Positions 53,535 through 63,813 are shown, counted from the stretch's first letter. The stretch is 64,000 nucleotides of DNA from Sutcliffiella deserti (GCF_020037475.1 NZ_JAIQDB010000004.1:124001-188000), one strand, 5' to 3'. The notes: generated by a model from the sequence alone, not told the origin. Translations and numbers: made by a program.

Positions 53535-53915
53535 CAATATAGTCGCTGCTGGTTCTGTACCAAGCATTTCTACAATTTCATTATACTCGTTCATTACTGC
53601 AACTTTAGGTTGATGATGTTTCACCTGCTCCTCACTGATAAGACAGTAGGAGATTACAATTATTACATCTCCTTTTTGTACAAGCCTTGCTGCAGCTCCA
53701 TTAAGGCAAAATTCTTTTCCACCTCTTGTACCAGGTATAATATACGTTTCAAATCGAGCGCCATTGTTATTATTTACAATTTGAACCTTTTCATTAGCTG
53801 CAAGCCCCACAGAATCTAGTATATCTTCATCTATAGTAATACTTCCTACATAGTTTAAATTGGCATCTGTAACACGTGCACGGTGGATTTTTGCATTCAT
53901 AAGTGTTCGAAACAT
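53532..53915 (-). CDS. panD: Aspartate 1-decarboxylase
   Basis: 127-aa pyruvoyl enzyme making beta-alanine for pantothenate. The self-cleavage site is NYVGSITID with Gly24-Ser25; the Ser becomes the pyruvoyl group. [20 protein letters not shown] is the conserved core. Normal length. It lies 141 nt after panC, with a structured spacer. Confidence 0.95.
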   Translation of the reverse strand: MFRTLMNAKIHRARVTDANLNYVGSITIDEDILDSVGLAANEKVQIVNNNNGARFETYIIPGTRGGKEFCLNGAAARLVQKGDVIIVISYCLISEEQVKHHQPKVAVMNEYNEIVEMLGTEPAATIL

Positions 53916-53953
53916 TTCAGTGCTCCCCTTTTTGGTTTAGGCTATTTTCATTA

Positions 53954-54008
53954 CCGCTGTAGTCTTTCATGCTAGCATGCTTTATCCGGCGTATGGACCT
54001 ACCAGCGG
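53954..54008 (-). promoter_or_regulatory. Structured RNA in the panC-panD spacer
   Basis: On the minus strand CCGCTGGTAGGTC pairs with GACTACAGCGG (11 bp with two bulged G residues). The loop contains the 12-bp palindrome CATGCTAGCATG. The stem ends about 40 nt before the panD start. Confidence 0.45.
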
Positions 54009-54056
54009 CATGAGACTGTGTGAGATTCAAGTTAATTTCTTATCGAAAAGATGGTA

Positions 54057-54899
54057 TTAAAAGACAATGTTGTCAATCAGTCTTGCCTTACTATATTTAG
54101 CAGCAACTGCGATTATCAAGCTTTCTTGTTTCTTTGTATCTGTCACTTTTGCTAAAGTGGGATACGATAAAATCTCAAGATATTCTAGCTGAGCTTGCGT
54201 ATTTTCATTAATCCATTTGGCCACAAATTGTGTAACATTATCAATTTCCTCGCCCTTTAGAATTTTATCCTTACCAAGGAGCAATGCTCTATAGAGAGAA
54301 GGTGCCTCTGTTCTTTCTTCTTCTGTTAAATAAACATTTCGAGAGCTCTTCGCCAGTCCATCATGTTCTCTAACTGTATTTACCCTAACTAAATTGATTA
54401 GAAGATGATAGTCAGTAATCAATCCTTCTAATACCGCGACCTGTTGAGCATCTTTCATTCCAAAATAAACATTATGTGGCATAACAATTTGAAAAAGCTT
54501 CATGACAACCGTTGCTACCCCATCAAAATGACCCGGACGATTTTTTCCACACAAAACGTCTACCCGCTTTTCTACTTTGATCAAAGTGGCTCGTTCGCTT
54601 TTGTACATCTCCTCTGTGGCTGGATAAAAGAGATAATCTACTTTTAGCTTTCTTGCAATCGTTTCGTCCCTTTTTATATCTCTTGGATAGGCATCAAAAT
54701 CTTCATTTGGTCCAAATTGGAGCGGATTTACAAAAATACTCAAGACCACTACATCATTTTGTTGTTTCGCCTCTTTTATTAAAGTTTCATGTCCTTCATG
54801 CAAAAAACCCATCGTTGGAACAAATCCAATCGTTTTATGAGCCTGTCGAAGCTCTTGGCTTACCTTTTGCATTTCGGCAATTGAATGAAAAATTTTCAC
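54057..54899 (-). CDS. panC: Pantothenate synthetase
   Basis: 280-aa ATP-dependent ligase joining pantoate and beta-alanine. FVPTMGFLHEGHETLI holds the HIGH-type motif (HEGH); FVNPLQFGPNEDFDAYPR, FYPATEEMY and KSSRNVYLTEEER are also conserved. The GTG start shares its G with the TAG stop of panB, so the two are coupled. Confidence 0.96.
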   Translation of the reverse strand: MKIFHSIAEMQKVSQELRQAHKTIGFVPTMGFLHEGHETLIKEAKQQNDVVVLSIFVNPLQFGPNEDFDAYPRDIKRDETIARKLKVDYLFYPATEEMYKSERATLIKVEKRVDVLCGKNRPGHFDGVATVVMKLFQIVMPHNVYFGMKDAQQVAVLEGLITDYHLLINLVRVNTVREHDGLAKSSRNVYLTEEERTEAPSLYRALLLGKDKILKGEEIDNVTQFVAKWINENTQAQLEYLEILSYPTLAKVTDTKKQESLIIAVAAKYSKARLIDNIVF

Positions 54900-55735
54900 T
54901 ATTTTTTGCCCCCATATAATCTTTGCAAAGTTTCTTCTTTCATCGTAAAGCTTTGCTCTAGTTTAGGAAACTGTATATTTTTCACTTCTTTTGCGTAATC
55001 CGACAACCCATCTTTTATAAGCGCTTGCACATCCACATAGGATTTTACAAATTTAGGCACTCTGTCCACCCCATATGTGACAACATCATGAAATACTAGT
55101 ACCTGGCCGTCTGTGCCTTCCCCTGCTCCTATCCCAATCGTTGGAATGGAGAGTTGTGCGGTGATTTCCTGTGCAAGCTGTAAGGGTACACATTCAAGTA
55201 CAAGCGCCATGGCACCTGCTTTTTCTATTTGTTTTGCATCTTCTATCATTTTCTGAGCGCTTTCCACATCTTTACCTTGCACTTTATATCCACCAAGAAC
55301 ACCCACCGATTGAGGGGTAAGTCCTAAATGACCTACAACTGGAACACCACAAAGAGTCAAGGAACGTATCACATTAATTACTTCATCGGCCCCTTCCACT
55401 TTTAACGCATGAGCTCCTGAATCCTGAATAATTCTTTTGGCATTAGAAAGAGTATTCTCCATTGAAAGATGGTAGGACATAAAGGGCATGTCTGTCACTA
55501 TAAAGGTGGATTTAGCTCCACGTTTAACTGCTTTTGTATGATGAATCATGTCTTCTACCGTTACCGGTACCGTGGAATCATAACCCAACACTACCATTCC
55601 AAGTGAATCACCCACGAGGATAACATCCACTCCTGCTTCTTCTGCTAGCTTCGCAGAAGGATAATCATAAGCCGTTAACATGACGATTTTATCTTGCTCT
55701 TGCTTCATCTTTAAAAAATCAGTTGCTGTTTTCAC
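54899..55735 (-). CDS. panB: Ketopantoate hydroxymethyltransferase
   Basis: 278-aa TIM-barrel enzyme using methylene-tetrahydrofolate to form ketopantoate. [47 protein letters not shown] and [18 protein letters not shown] are diagnostic. The GTG start at 55735 has GGAGGAAAG upstream. First gene of panB-panC-panD, with a long leader containing a terminator. Confidence 0.96.
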   Translation of the reverse strand: MKTATDFLKMKQEQDKIVMLTAYDYPSAKLAEEAGVDVILVGDSLGMVVLGYDSTVPVTVEDMIHHTKAVKRGAKSTFIVTDMPFMSYHLSMENTLSNAKRIIQDSGAHALKVEGADEVINVIRSLTLCGVPVVGHLGLTPQSVGVLGGYKVQGKDVESAQKMIEDAKQIEKAGAMALVLECVPLQLAQEITAQLSIPTIGIGAGEGTDGQVLVFHDVVTYGVDRVPKFVKSYVDVQALIKDGLSDYAKEVKNIQFPKLEQSFTMKEETLQRLYGGKK

Positions 55736-55782
55736 ATTCTTTCCTCCTCTTTTTGAGGACAGGAAATGAACGCCGACCGGAC

Positions 55783-55811
55783 AAAAAAACCTTCTTTCAG
55801 CAGAAAGAAGG
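55783..55811 (-). terminator. Intrinsic terminator inside the panB leader
   Basis: CCTTCTTTC and GAAAGAAGG form a 9-bp stem with a 4-nt loop followed by seven T residues on the minus strand, 48 nt upstream of the panB start. It lies downstream of a good promoter, as in an attenuator. Confidence 0.75.
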
Positions 55812-55965
55812 AAGGTTAATTTTACACATAAATGCAAAATGAAAATTAATCGGTGTAGTTCAATCCCTCTGTCCTAGTCCTTTGGATCAAGGCAGATATT
55901 TGGTTGTTAAAGTTTCGCTTTTCATTCTATACGATAATAGCTTTATCTTACTGCGTATATCACTA

Positions 55966-56029
55966 GGTGCAGTTCTTTTAGGATACTGCCCACGTTACCA
56001 TTATAAAAGATGATTCTAAAAGAAGCCAA
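55966..56029 (-). promoter_or_regulatory. panB promoter and first leader hairpin (possible pan motif)
   Basis: On the minus strand TTGGCT (56024-56029) and TATAAT (56000-56005) are 18 nt apart. The leader begins with GGGCAGT...ACTGCACC (55966-55991), a stem with a bulged A. The leader is about 255 nt long. The published pan RNA motif upstream of panB has bulged adenosines; whether this is one is inference. Confidence 0.5.
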
Positions 56030-56112
56030 CGTTTTTATTTTTGACAGTTTACGTATACTTCGTTGCATTTGTGTTAGCATTTTGTATTTGCTAAGAGCTG
56101 ATGGCAAGAAGC

Positions 56113-57099
56113 TTATTTATTGTCTAATTCAATATCTGCAGAGTGGATATAGCTTATTTTGCCATCTTCTCCCTCGAGCATGAGAACACCGTCTTCTGTA
56201 ATTCCTTTTGCTGTTCCAGTAAGAGTTCCTGTAATAGTTCTTGCAATGATTTTTTTGCCAATGCTAATGGCATATGACTCCCATAATAATTTTATCGGGT
56301 AAAATCCATGCTCCAAGTATATTTGATATAAATTTTCAAATTTTAGTAAAACCATTTGAATAAGTTCTGCACGATTTATCGGTTTTTTAAGCTCAATGGA
56401 GAGGGAAGTAGCAATTGTGTGAAGCTCTTCGGGAAAATGCTCCAGTTGTTGATTTACATTAATTCCTATTCCGATGATAACCGAGTTAATCTTATCCGCT
56501 TCTGCCTGCATCTCAGTTAATATTCCGACAGTTTTCTTTTTATTAAGTAATATATCATTCGGCCACTTGATGTCCGGTCTTAGAGAGGTTACTTCTTCGA
56601 TTGCTTGTGATATTGCAACGGCTGTTAAAAGTGTTAGCTGCGGTGCTTTTGCAGGAGGAAGATTGGGTCTTAAAATTAAGCTCATCCACACCCCTGTATA
56701 TTTTGGAGAAAACCATTCGCGATTCAATCTTCCTCTTCCTGAGGTCTGTTCTTCTGCCACCACCAAGGTTCCTTCGAGTGCTCCATCATGGGCAAGCTGA
56801 TGGGCAATCTTTTGTGTAGAGCCTACAGATTCTTCAAAATGTATCACTCTGCCTAGGTTTAGAGTTTTTAACCCCAACGATATTTCATTGGAACTAATTT
56901 TTTCTGGTATTTTAGTAATACGATACCCTTTTCTTCTAATAGCCTCTAATTCGTAGCCTGCTTGCCTTAATTCTTCAATATGCTTCCAAACTGCTGTTCG
57001 TGAACAACCGAGTTCCTCACTTATTTTCTGTCCTGATAGGAATTCACCATTTGACTTAGTGAACATTTTTAAAAGCTTTGTTCTTATTTCTGTTGCCAA
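56113..57099 (-). CDS. birA: Biotin-protein ligase and repressor BirA
   Basis: 328-aa bifunctional protein. An N-terminal winged helix (LGCSRTAVWKHIEELRQAGYEL) is followed by the ligase domain: GSTQKIAHQ, EEQTSGRGRLNREWFSP (biotinyl-AMP loop) and KWPNDILLNKKKTVGILTE. The TTG at 57099 gives the same N-terminus as B. subtilis BirA, with AAGGAG upstream; it overlaps the end of cca by 16 nt. Confidence 0.93.
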   Translation of the reverse strand: MATEIRTKLLKMFTKSNGEFLSGQKISEELGCSRTAVWKHIEELRQAGYELEAIRRKGYRITKIPEKISSNEISLGLKTLNLGRVIHFEESVGSTQKIAHQLAHDGALEGTLVVAEEQTSGRGRLNREWFSPKYTGVWMSLILRPNLPPAKAPQLTLLTAVAISQAIEEVTSLRPDIKWPNDILLNKKKTVGILTEMQAEADKINSVIIGIGINVNQQLEHFPEELHTIATSLSIELKKPINRAELIQMVLLKFENLYQIYLEHGFYPIKLLWESYAISIGKKIIARTITGTLTGTAKGITEDGVLMLEGEDGKISYIHSADIELDNK

Positions 57100-58277
57100 G
57101 ATCTTACCCACTCCTTTAAAACAGATGCTTCATTAACTAGACTACCAAGTAAAATTTCTTGTTCTATTTCCTGAAGGACCTCTGCGATCCATTTTCCCGG
57201 CTTTCGGTTTAAACATTCGACAAGGTCATTGCCATTTAATTCAATGTCCCGCAAAGAATAGATGGGTAATTTGTCGTATAGTTGTTTTATGTATAGGTAT
57301 GACTCAGGCTTGTCCATCTCCACTAAAACCAAAACTTGATGAGCCGCTATAGTAGACTTCCAGCCTGCATGATAAATAAGTGCTTGATGCCAATCTTCCT
57401 TTAGGAAGCGATTGATAACGAAAATGTTATCTTTTACAGCTTTAGAGAGTTTCTTAGGTAGTTTCCAAGCGTCCAGGAAGGCTTCTACATCTTTAATCTG
57501 AAGAATATAAGCAATGGCCGTCCATAGCAATTCCCTTTCATTAACAACAGTAGGAGAAAGGATACTTAATTTTAACAGTTCATCTTTTTTATTTTCTAAA
57601 AATGGCAAATAGCGATAAATACCAGATTCAACTAGTAGATGCAAACTGCTATTTAAGCCCTGACCTTTTAAGAGCTTTTCAAACTCAACAGTTTTTCTTT
57701 CTACAGAAACATCTTGAAGAAAATGGGCATAGTCTTTCACAGCCTGGAAGGTATCTTGATGAATGGAAAACGATAATTGGGAGCTAAAACGTAGTGCTCT
57801 TAACATTCTAAGGGCGTCTTCATGAAAGCGTTCAGAGGCCTCACCTACTGTTTGTATTAGCTTCCCTTTAATCGCATCCTTTCCAGAGTATGGATCAATT
57901 ATGGTTCCATCTTTCGTCATTGCAATGGCATTCATTGTAAAGTCACGGCGCTTTAAGTCTTCCTCTAAGTTTGTAACAAAGGTAACCACATCAGGTCTTC
58001 TTTTATCAGAATAAGTTCCATCGGCACGAAAGGTGGTCACTTCATATGTATTTTCCTCTTCAACTACAATAATCGTTCCATGTTCTGCTCCAACATCAAT
58101 TGTTTTAGGGAAAAGTGCTTGTATCTGTTTTGGAAAAGCGGAGGTAGCAATATCAATGTCGCCTATTTCCCTGTCCATTAGGTAGTCCCGAACAGACCCA
58201 CCTACAAAAAGGGCCTCATGACCATGTTTTTCGAGAGTCGATATTATAGGTATTGCATGTTTGAAAGCTTGATTCAT
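57084..58277 (-). CDS. cca: CCA-adding tRNA nucleotidyltransferase
   Basis: 397-aa class II CCA enzyme (also known as papS in B. subtilis), exactly the usual length. ALFVGGSVRDYLMDREIGDIDIATSA gives the nucleotidyltransferase motif with two catalytic Asp, KRRDFTMNAIAM motif B, and RFHEDALRMLRALRFSSQLSFSI the base-recognition region. The ATG at 58277 follows GGAGGGG. Operon with birA downstream. Confidence 0.94.
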   Translation of the reverse strand: MNQAFKHAIPIISTLEKHGHEALFVGGSVRDYLMDREIGDIDIATSAFPKQIQALFPKTIDVGAEHGTIIVVEEENTYEVTTFRADGTYSDKRRPDVVTFVTNLEEDLKRRDFTMNAIAMTKDGTIIDPYSGKDAIKGKLIQTVGEASERFHEDALRMLRALRFSSQLSFSIHQDTFQAVKDYAHFLQDVSVERKTVEFEKLLKGQGLNSSLHLLVESGIYRYLPFLENKKDELLKLSILSPTVVNERELLWTAIAYILQIKDVEAFLDAWKLPKKLSKAVKDNIFVINRFLKEDWHQALIYHAGWKSTIAAHQVLVLVEMDKPESYLYIKQLYDKLPIYSLRDIELNGNDLVECLNRKPGKWIAEVLQEIEQEILLGSLVNEASVLKEWVRSWQQK

Positions 58278-58466
58278 CTTTCCCCTCCACTCTATTACAT
58301 CCATTCTGTAACATTTGATATGTTGGGCAATTGATTTCTGTCCAATCCAGTTATTAGAGGAGGCTATGTTGGTATACCACTGGAAATTCTTGATTAGATA
58401 CTGCCCAAGCAGCTACCGTTCTTTTTCACATTCAGAGAATGGAAAACGATCCAGCACGATGCATTA

Positions 58467-59615
58467 TCACGATTTTGCCGTAAGGTGCTTTTCTTGTATT
58501 AAATTCCAATATAATTCTTCGTATTGGTTTACAATATTTCTAGAACTGAAGAGATCTCTTACTCTTTTGATTGAGTTCTCAGAAAAACTTTGGTGTAGGT
58601 CGCTATTTCCTAAAATTGAAATAGCCTGTTTTGCTATATTTTCTACATCTCCCAATTCACTTAAGTATCCTGTCTCTCCATGAGCAATAACTTCAGGAAT
58701 TCCTCCAACGTTTGTGCCAACGGAAGGCACACCACACGCCATTGCTTCTAACAATACAAGACCAAAACTTTCTTTTTGCGATAATAATAGCATCAAATCA
58801 CTTATGGAATATAGGTCCTCGACGTTTTCCTGTTTTCCAAGGAAAAGAACTTTCTCTGAAATACCAAGCTCTTTCACAAGCCTGCATACGACAGAAATCT
58901 CAGGTCCGTCCCCTACTAATAATAGCTTCGAGGGGATATCCTTTTGTATAAGATGAAAAGAACGGACAACATCGGTTACTCTTTTTACTTGTCTAAAGTT
59001 AGAAACATGAATGATTACTTTATCCTCAGCAGAGATACCGTACTGTTCTTTTAACTCTCCTGTATCTTTTTTACAATAGACACGTTCATCAATAAAATTA
59101 TAAACTGTTTGGATGTCCTTTTTTGGTTGCAGTAAATCATAGGTTTGCTGTACTAGTGACTCAGAAACTGCTGTGACGACATCAGAACCCTCAATTCCAA
59201 ACTTAATCATGTCATTTAATGATGGGTCAGAGCCTAAGACCGTAATATCTGTACCGTGGAGAGTGGTAACGATTTTCAAGTGTTCTCCTACCATTTTTTT
59301 TGCAAGATAGGCACAGACAGCGTGCGGAATTGCATAATGTACATGGAGAAGATCCAAGTCCTCCCGTTTTGCTACCTCCGCCATTTTACTAGCTAGAGCC
59401 AAGTCGTAAGGTGGGTATTGGAATACTGAATAGTGGTTAACCTGTACCTCATGATAATAGATATTGCTATAAACCTTTTTTAATCTGAATGGCATACTTG
59501 AAGATATAAAATGAATTTCATGCCCTTTTTCTGCTAATAGCTTCCCAAGTTCGGTTGCAATGACACCAGATCCCCCAACAGTAGGATAGCAAGTGATACC
59601 AATTTTTAATTTCAA
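58467..59615 (-). CDS. bshA: Bacillithiol glycosyltransferase BshA
   Basis: 382-aa GT4 enzyme that makes GlcNAc-malate, the first step of bacillithiol synthesis. [22 protein letters not shown] is the acceptor loop and [30 protein letters not shown] the sugar-nucleotide site. The TTG start is immediately after the bshB1 stop, with AGGTGG upstream. Confidence 0.94.
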   Translation of the reverse strand: MKLKIGITCYPTVGGSGVIATELGKLLAEKGHEIHFISSSMPFRLKKVYSNIYYHEVQVNHYSVFQYPPYDLALASKMAEVAKREDLDLLHVHYAIPHAVCAYLAKKMVGEHLKIVTTLHGTDITVLGSDPSLNDMIKFGIEGSDVVTAVSESLVQQTYDLLQPKKDIQTVYNFIDERVYCKKDTGELKEQYGISAEDKVIIHVSNFRQVKRVTDVVRSFHLIQKDIPSKLLLVGDGPEISVVCRLVKELGISEKVLFLGKQENVEDLYSISDLMLLLSQKESFGLVLLEAMACGVPSVGTNVGGIPEVIAHGETGYLSELGDVENIAKQAISILGNSDLHQSFSENSIKRVRDLFSSRNIVNQYEELYWNLIQEKHLTAKS

Positions 59616-60326
59616 TTAAATCCCACCTAGTAAATCATAGTTTATGACTAAGGGTGCTTTCGCGAAGAAACCTTCTGCATATTGTGTTCCGATTTGTCTA
59701 CCATATGCTCTTTCTCTGCTAATGACGCCTTCAATATATCCGTTGGTTAACGGAGTATCTATGCTATCTTCTTTCTTCTCGAACTGACTTGCATAGGAGA
59801 GAAGCGCCTGCTTTTTCTTTTCGATTTGACTACTTATATCTATGTAGAATTGAGCTTGGTGCATACCGTTAATCATATAAAAATAAAGGTTATGAACTTT
59901 GTGTGCACCGAGCTCCGCTGGATCCTGATATTTTCTAATACCTGATGAGAAGACAGCTTCCTCCACTAATAGAGCACAATTACCGTGATCTGGATGTCGA
60001 TCTTGAGAATAAGGTGCAAAAACAAGCTTCGGTTTATAACGGCGGATCACAGAAACTATTTCAAGAATATAGTCCTCCTTATTATACAACCCGCGATCTG
60101 GCAGAGAAAGCTGAATGCGGGAATCTAAATCAAGCACCTTACTTGCTGCTTTCGCTTCTTCTTGACGAATAGTCTTTGTTCCATTTGAAGAAAGCTCTGC
60201 ATAAGTTAAGTCACATATCCCGATTTTATAACCCTGTTCTTTATATTTAGCCAACGTACCAGCCATCCCTATTTCTACATCATCCGGGTGTGCCCCAAAT
60301 GCTAGAATATCAAGATTTTGACTCAT
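59616..60326 (-). CDS. bshB1: Bacillithiol deacetylase BshB1
   Basis: 236-aa zinc-dependent N-deacetylase converting GlcNAc-malate to GlcN-malate. Zinc and catalytic residues appear in [12 protein letters not shown] and [10 protein letters not shown]. Same length as B. subtilis BshB1 (YpjG). The start at 60326 lies within the end of mgsA (17-nt overlap), implying coupling. Confidence 0.95.
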   Translation of the reverse strand: MSQNLDILAFGAHPDDVEIGMAGTLAKYKEQGYKIGICDLTYAELSSNGTKTIRQEEAKAASKVLDLDSRIQLSLPDRGLYNKEDYILEIVSVIRRYKPKLVFAPYSQDRHPDHGNCALLVEEAVFSSGIRKYQDPAELGAHKVHNLYFYMINGMHQAQFYIDISSQIEKKKQALLSYASQFEKKEDSIDTPLTNGYIEGVISRERAYGRQIGTQYAEGFFAKAPLVINYDLLGGI

Positions 60327-60738
60327 TTTTCTCGCCTTCTTTATCATGAATAACGTTTCTCCAGTTTAATTCGCCACGTTTTAATCCATTTATTAAGATC
60401 TCCGCCGTTCCCATATTTGTTGCTAGGGGAATGGAGTATACATCACATAATCGCAGGAGGGCAGTAACGTCCGGTTCATGAGGCTGGGCAGTTAGTGGAT
60501 CACGGAAAAATATTACCATATCCATCTTATTTTGGGCGATTAATGCACCTATCTCCTGATCTCCTCCCAGTGGTCCAGATTGAAATCGGTGAACAGGTAA
60601 ACCGGTGGCCTCGGCAATTCGTAAGCCAGTAGTTCCCGTTGCAAAAAGCTCATGCTGCTGTAATGTCTGCTGATAGGCTGTCACAAATTGTATCATATCC
60701 GGTTTTTTCTTATCATGTGAAATTAATGCGATCTTCAC
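60310..60738 (-). CDS. mgsA: Methylglyoxal synthase
   Basis: 142-aa enzyme forming methylglyoxal from dihydroxyacetone phosphate. [32 protein letters not shown] and [15 protein letters not shown] contain the phosphate-binding loop, catalytic Asp and His. GTG start with AGGTGGGG upstream. Its linkage to bacillithiol genes is sensible, since bacillithiol detoxifies methylglyoxal. Confidence 0.96.
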   Translation of the reverse strand: MKIALISHDKKKPDMIQFVTAYQQTLQQHELFATGTTGLRIAEATGLPVHRFQSGPLGGDQEIGALIAQNKMDMVIFFRDPLTAQPHEPDVTALLRLCDVYSIPLATNMGTAEILINGLKRGELNWRNVIHDKEGEKNESKS

Positions 60739-60756
60739 TTAGTTCCCCACCTCTCA

Positions 60757-61560
60757 CTATTCAATGATATTTTCAAGCCCATATACTAAAACATCCAATG
60801 TCATAACCGTTTCTACCGCCAGCTTAACTCCTGACATAAAGGAGGCACGGTTATAAGAATCATGTTTAATTGTCAAAGACTGCCCTTCTCCACCAAACAT
60901 AACCTCTTGATGTGCTACAAGTCCTGGTAAACGGACACTATGAATGCGAATACCATCCTTTGTTTGTGCGCCTCTTGCACCCTCAAGTTGCTCCACTTCA
61001 TCAGGATTTCCTTGTTGTTTCGCTTTTCTTGTACTAGAAATCAATTCAGCAGTTTTAAGCGCAGTGCCGGACGGTGCATCAAGCTTCCGATCATGATGAA
61101 GTTCAATGATTTCCACATCTTCTAAATGCTTGGCAGCCATCTGAGCAAACTTCATCATAAGAATTGCTCCTACTGCAAAGTTAGGCGCGATAATAACACC
61201 TGTCTTCTTTTCCTCGGCAAGCTCTGTTAATTCCGCCAACTCTACTTCATTAAATCCTGTTGTCCCAACAACCGGTCGAACACCATATTCTAATGCAAGC
61301 TTGGTGTGTATTTTACCTATTTCTGGTGTTGTTAGGTCAATTAGGACGTCTGCAGCCACTGATTGAAAACATTTTCTAGGATCAGAATAAACGAGGGCAT
61401 CAATCGCTGGAAATCCTTCTATTTCTGCAATCTTCTTGCCGTCATTCATTCTATCGATACATGCCACTAATTCAAAATGCTCTGTTCTATGTATTAATTC
61501 AACTGCTTCTTTTCCCATTCTGCCACGCGGGCCCGCCAAGATTATCTTTATTGTTTTCAC
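60757..61560 (-). CDS. dapB: 4-hydroxy-tetrahydrodipicolinate reductase
   Basis: 267-aa DapB of lysine, cell-wall DAP and dipicolinate metabolism. [11 protein letters not shown] is the NAD(P) loop, [20 protein letters not shown] holds the catalytic His and Lys. The GTG start overlaps the ypjD stop by 4 nt (GTGA). Confidence 0.95.
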   Translation of the reverse strand: MKTIKIILAGPRGRMGKEAVELIHRTEHFELVACIDRMNDGKKIAEIEGFPAIDALVYSDPRKCFQSVAADVLIDLTTPEIGKIHTKLALEYGVRPVVGTTGFNEVELAELTELAEEKKTGVIIAPNFAVGAILMMKFAQMAAKHLEDVEIIELHHDRKLDAPSGTALKTAELISSTRKAKQQGNPDEVEQLEGARGAQTKDGIRIHSVRLPGLVAHQEVMFGGEGQSLTIKHDSYNRASFMSGVKLAVETVMTLDVLVYGLENIIE

Positions 61561-61904
61561 TCTGATTCTTCTCCTTTTTCTTCCAACCTAGTCCATCTAT
61601 CTTTATCTCTAGTGTGAAATTTTTTCATCACTCTTTCATGCGCTTCTTGAAGATCTATATCTAAGGAATTGGCAAAACATATAAGAACAAAGAGAACGTC
61701 CCCCATTTCCTCTTCTACTGTTTTTTCTTTCTCAGTATGTTTTTTGGGTTTTTCTCCATAATAATGATTAATTTCTCGGGATAACTCCCCTACTTCTTCC
61801 GTCATTCTTGCGAGCATCGTAAGCGGACTAAAATATCCTTCTTTAAATTGGGAAATATATTCGTCCACCTCTTGCTGCATCTGTTTCATCGTTTTTTTAC
61901 TCAT
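61557..61904 (-). CDS. ypjD: MazG-like nucleotide pyrophosphohydrolase YpjD
   Basis: 115-aa all-alpha NTP pyrophosphohydrolase. [12 protein letters not shown] and [22 protein letters not shown] give the E-x2-E...E-x2-D metal-binding pattern. Probably cleans up non-canonical nucleotides. The ATG at 61904 follows AGGTGGGG; first gene of the ypjD-dapB-mgsA-bshB1-bshA-cca-birA run. Confidence 0.9.
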   Translation of the reverse strand: MSKKTMKQMQQEVDEYISQFKEGYFSPLTMLARMTEEVGELSREINHYYGEKPKKHTEKEKTVEEEMGDVLFVLICFANSLDIDLQEAHERVMKKFHTRDKDRWTRLEEKGEESE

Positions 61905-62046
61905 TATAACACCCCACCTATTCATGTTAGCTAAAACCTTATCATTTGACAAATAATTAAGACCCTTCGAAGCATTTACTTATGATCTACTATTCCATTA
62001 TAATGAAGTGGTTGCAAAATTGACTAGTTTTTTGGAGGACATCAAA

Positions 62047-62922
62047 TTGTTTAAAGGTATAAAACTTACTAATATTTTCTTTATTTTAATCGGATCTGCT
62101 ATTTTTGCATTTGGCCTTGTGAACTTTAATATGCAAAACAACTTAGCCGAAGGGGGATTTACCGGAATAACCCTTCTATTATTTTTCCTGTTTAATTTAG
62201 ATCCATCCTATACAAATCTAATCTTAAACATCCCTATTTTTTTTATTGGTTGGAAATTACTTGGACGAAATACTTTTATCTACACAATTATTGGTACGAT
62301 TAGTGTTTCCATATTCCTATGGATATTCCAACGTGTGCCTTTAATGTTTCCCCCGCTTGAAGACGATCTGACTTTAGCTGCTTTATTTGCCGGTGTATTT
62401 ATTGGTATTGGGTTAGGAATAATCTTCCGATATGGAGGGACGACCGGAGGAGTAGATATTATTGCCAGACTGGCACATAAGTACATTGGCTGGAGCATGG
62501 GTAAGGCCATGTTTGTGTTTGATGCGGTTGTAATTATTGTTTCACTAATTATGTATTTAACCTATCAGGAAGCAATGTATACACTTGTCGCTGTATTCGT
62601 GGCTGCCCGTGTAATTGATTTCATGCAAGAAGGGGCATATGCCGCAAAAGGGACTACTATCATCTCTGACAAACACGAAGATATCGCATTAAAAATAAAC
62701 CAAGAAATGGACAGAGGAGTAACAATACTGCATGGAAAAGGATCTTTTTCAAAATTAGAAAGAAATATCCTTTACTGTGTAGTTGCAAAAAACGAACTAG
62801 TTAAACTTAAAAACGTCATCACATCCGTTGACCCACATGCATTCGTTGCCGTAAGTGACGTCCATGATGTGCTTGGTGAAGGCTTTACCCTTGATGAAAA
62901 TAAAAACCCAGTTGAGAGGTAA
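62047..62922 (+). CDS. ypjC: YitT family membrane protein (YpjC position)
   Basis: 291-aa protein with about five to six N-terminal membrane helices (IFFILIGSAIFAFGLVNF and GTTGGVDIIARLAHKYIGWSMG are typical) and a C-terminal cytoplasmic DUF2179 domain beginning TTIISDKHEDIALKINQEMDRGVT. The TTG at 62047 has GGAGG 8 nt upstream. Function unknown. Divergent from ypjD. Confidence 0.86.
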   Translation: MFKGIKLTNIFFILIGSAIFAFGLVNFNMQNNLAEGGFTGITLLLFFLFNLDPSYTNLILNIPIFFIGWKLLGRNTFIYTIIGTISVSIFLWIFQRVPLMFPPLEDDLTLAALFAGVFIGIGLGIIFRYGGTTGGVDIIARLAHKYIGWSMGKAMFVFDAVVIIVSLIMYLTYQEAMYTLVAVFVAARVIDFMQEGAYAAKGTTIISDKHEDIALKINQEMDRGVTILHGKGSFSKLERNILYCVVAKNELVKLKNVITSVDPHAFVAVSDVHDVLGEGFTLDENKNPVER

Positions 62923-62930
62923 TAGGAAGA

Positions 62931-62960
62931 ACCGGGCATAAACCGCCCGGTCCTTTTTTT
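62931..62960 (+). terminator. Terminator after ypjC
   Basis: ACCGGGC and GCCCGGT with a 7-nt loop, followed by CC and seven T residues. Confidence 0.85.
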
Positions 62961-63069
62961 AGTTTATTCGTTATTTCCATTCTGGCAAGAGTGTTTTAAA
63001 CGCAACCTCATTTATTTACCTGTTCTTTTATGTGCATTCTAAGCTTCTGTAGGCTTGGTACATTATTCT

Positions 63070-63730
63070 TCGGGTTTCTTTGCTTTTATTGTACTTACTT
63101 CATCCTTTTAGGTACATCATCCATGCGTTTCCCTGCTTTTCATGTACTTACTTCACTCTGTTAGGTACATCATCCATCGGTTCATCTGCTTTTCATGTCC
63201 TTACTTTGCCTCTTGTTGGTCCATCATCCATCGGTTCATCTGCTTTTCATGTACTTACTTCACTCTTTTAGGTACATCATCCATGCGTTTCCCTGCTTTT
63301 CATGTACTTACTTCACTCTTTTAGGTACATCATCCATCGGTTCATCTGCTTTTCATGTACTTACTTTGCCTCTTGTTGGTACATCATCCATCGGTTCATC
63401 TGCTTTTCATGTACTTACTTTGCTCTTTTAGGTACATCATCCATGCGTTTCCCTGCTTTTCATGTACTTACTTCACTCTTTGAGGTACATCATCCATCGG
63501 TTCATCTGCTTTTCATGTACTTCCTTTGCTCTTTTAGGTACATCATCCATGCGTTTCCCTGCTTTTCATGTACTTACTTCACTCTTTGAGGTACATCATC
63601 CATCGGTTCATCTGCTTTTCATGTACTTACTTTGCTCTTTTAGGTACATCATCCATGCGCTTCCCTGCTTTTCAGGTACTTACTTCTTATTTGTACATCA
63701 TCCTACGTGCTCTTTGCTTTCATCTACTTG
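63070..63730. repeat. Tandem array 2: ~12 units of 53/54 bp
   Basis: CATGTAC-type starts fall at 63088, 63141, 63194, 63248, 63301, 63354, 63408, 63461, 63514, 63567, 63620 and 63673 (intervals 53 or 54). Each unit has ATGTAC, 17 or 18 nt, then GTACAT with CATCC. The variable blocks are CATGCGTTTCCCTG and CATCGGTTCATCTG, in a regular order. Same core as array 1 at 6607-7835. It fills the space between two converging genes. Confidence 0.97.
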
Positions 63731-63778
63731 TTTATCCCTAAATTTCTTACTCTTAAAGAGCACAGTTTTTTGAAAAAA

Positions 63779-63813
63779 GTAAAAAACAGGAAGAGGATCA
63801 TCCTGTTCCTGTT
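63779..63813. terminator. Terminator for the leftward gene at 63891
   Basis: AACAGGAA and TTCCTGTT with inner AGGAT/ATCCT; six T residues follow on the minus strand. Confidence 0.75.

Noticed and set aside
63080..63773. Plus-strand open frames of 60-103 codons across array 2
   Set aside because: Same by-product of the repeat; the 54-bp units shift frame and no start signal is present.
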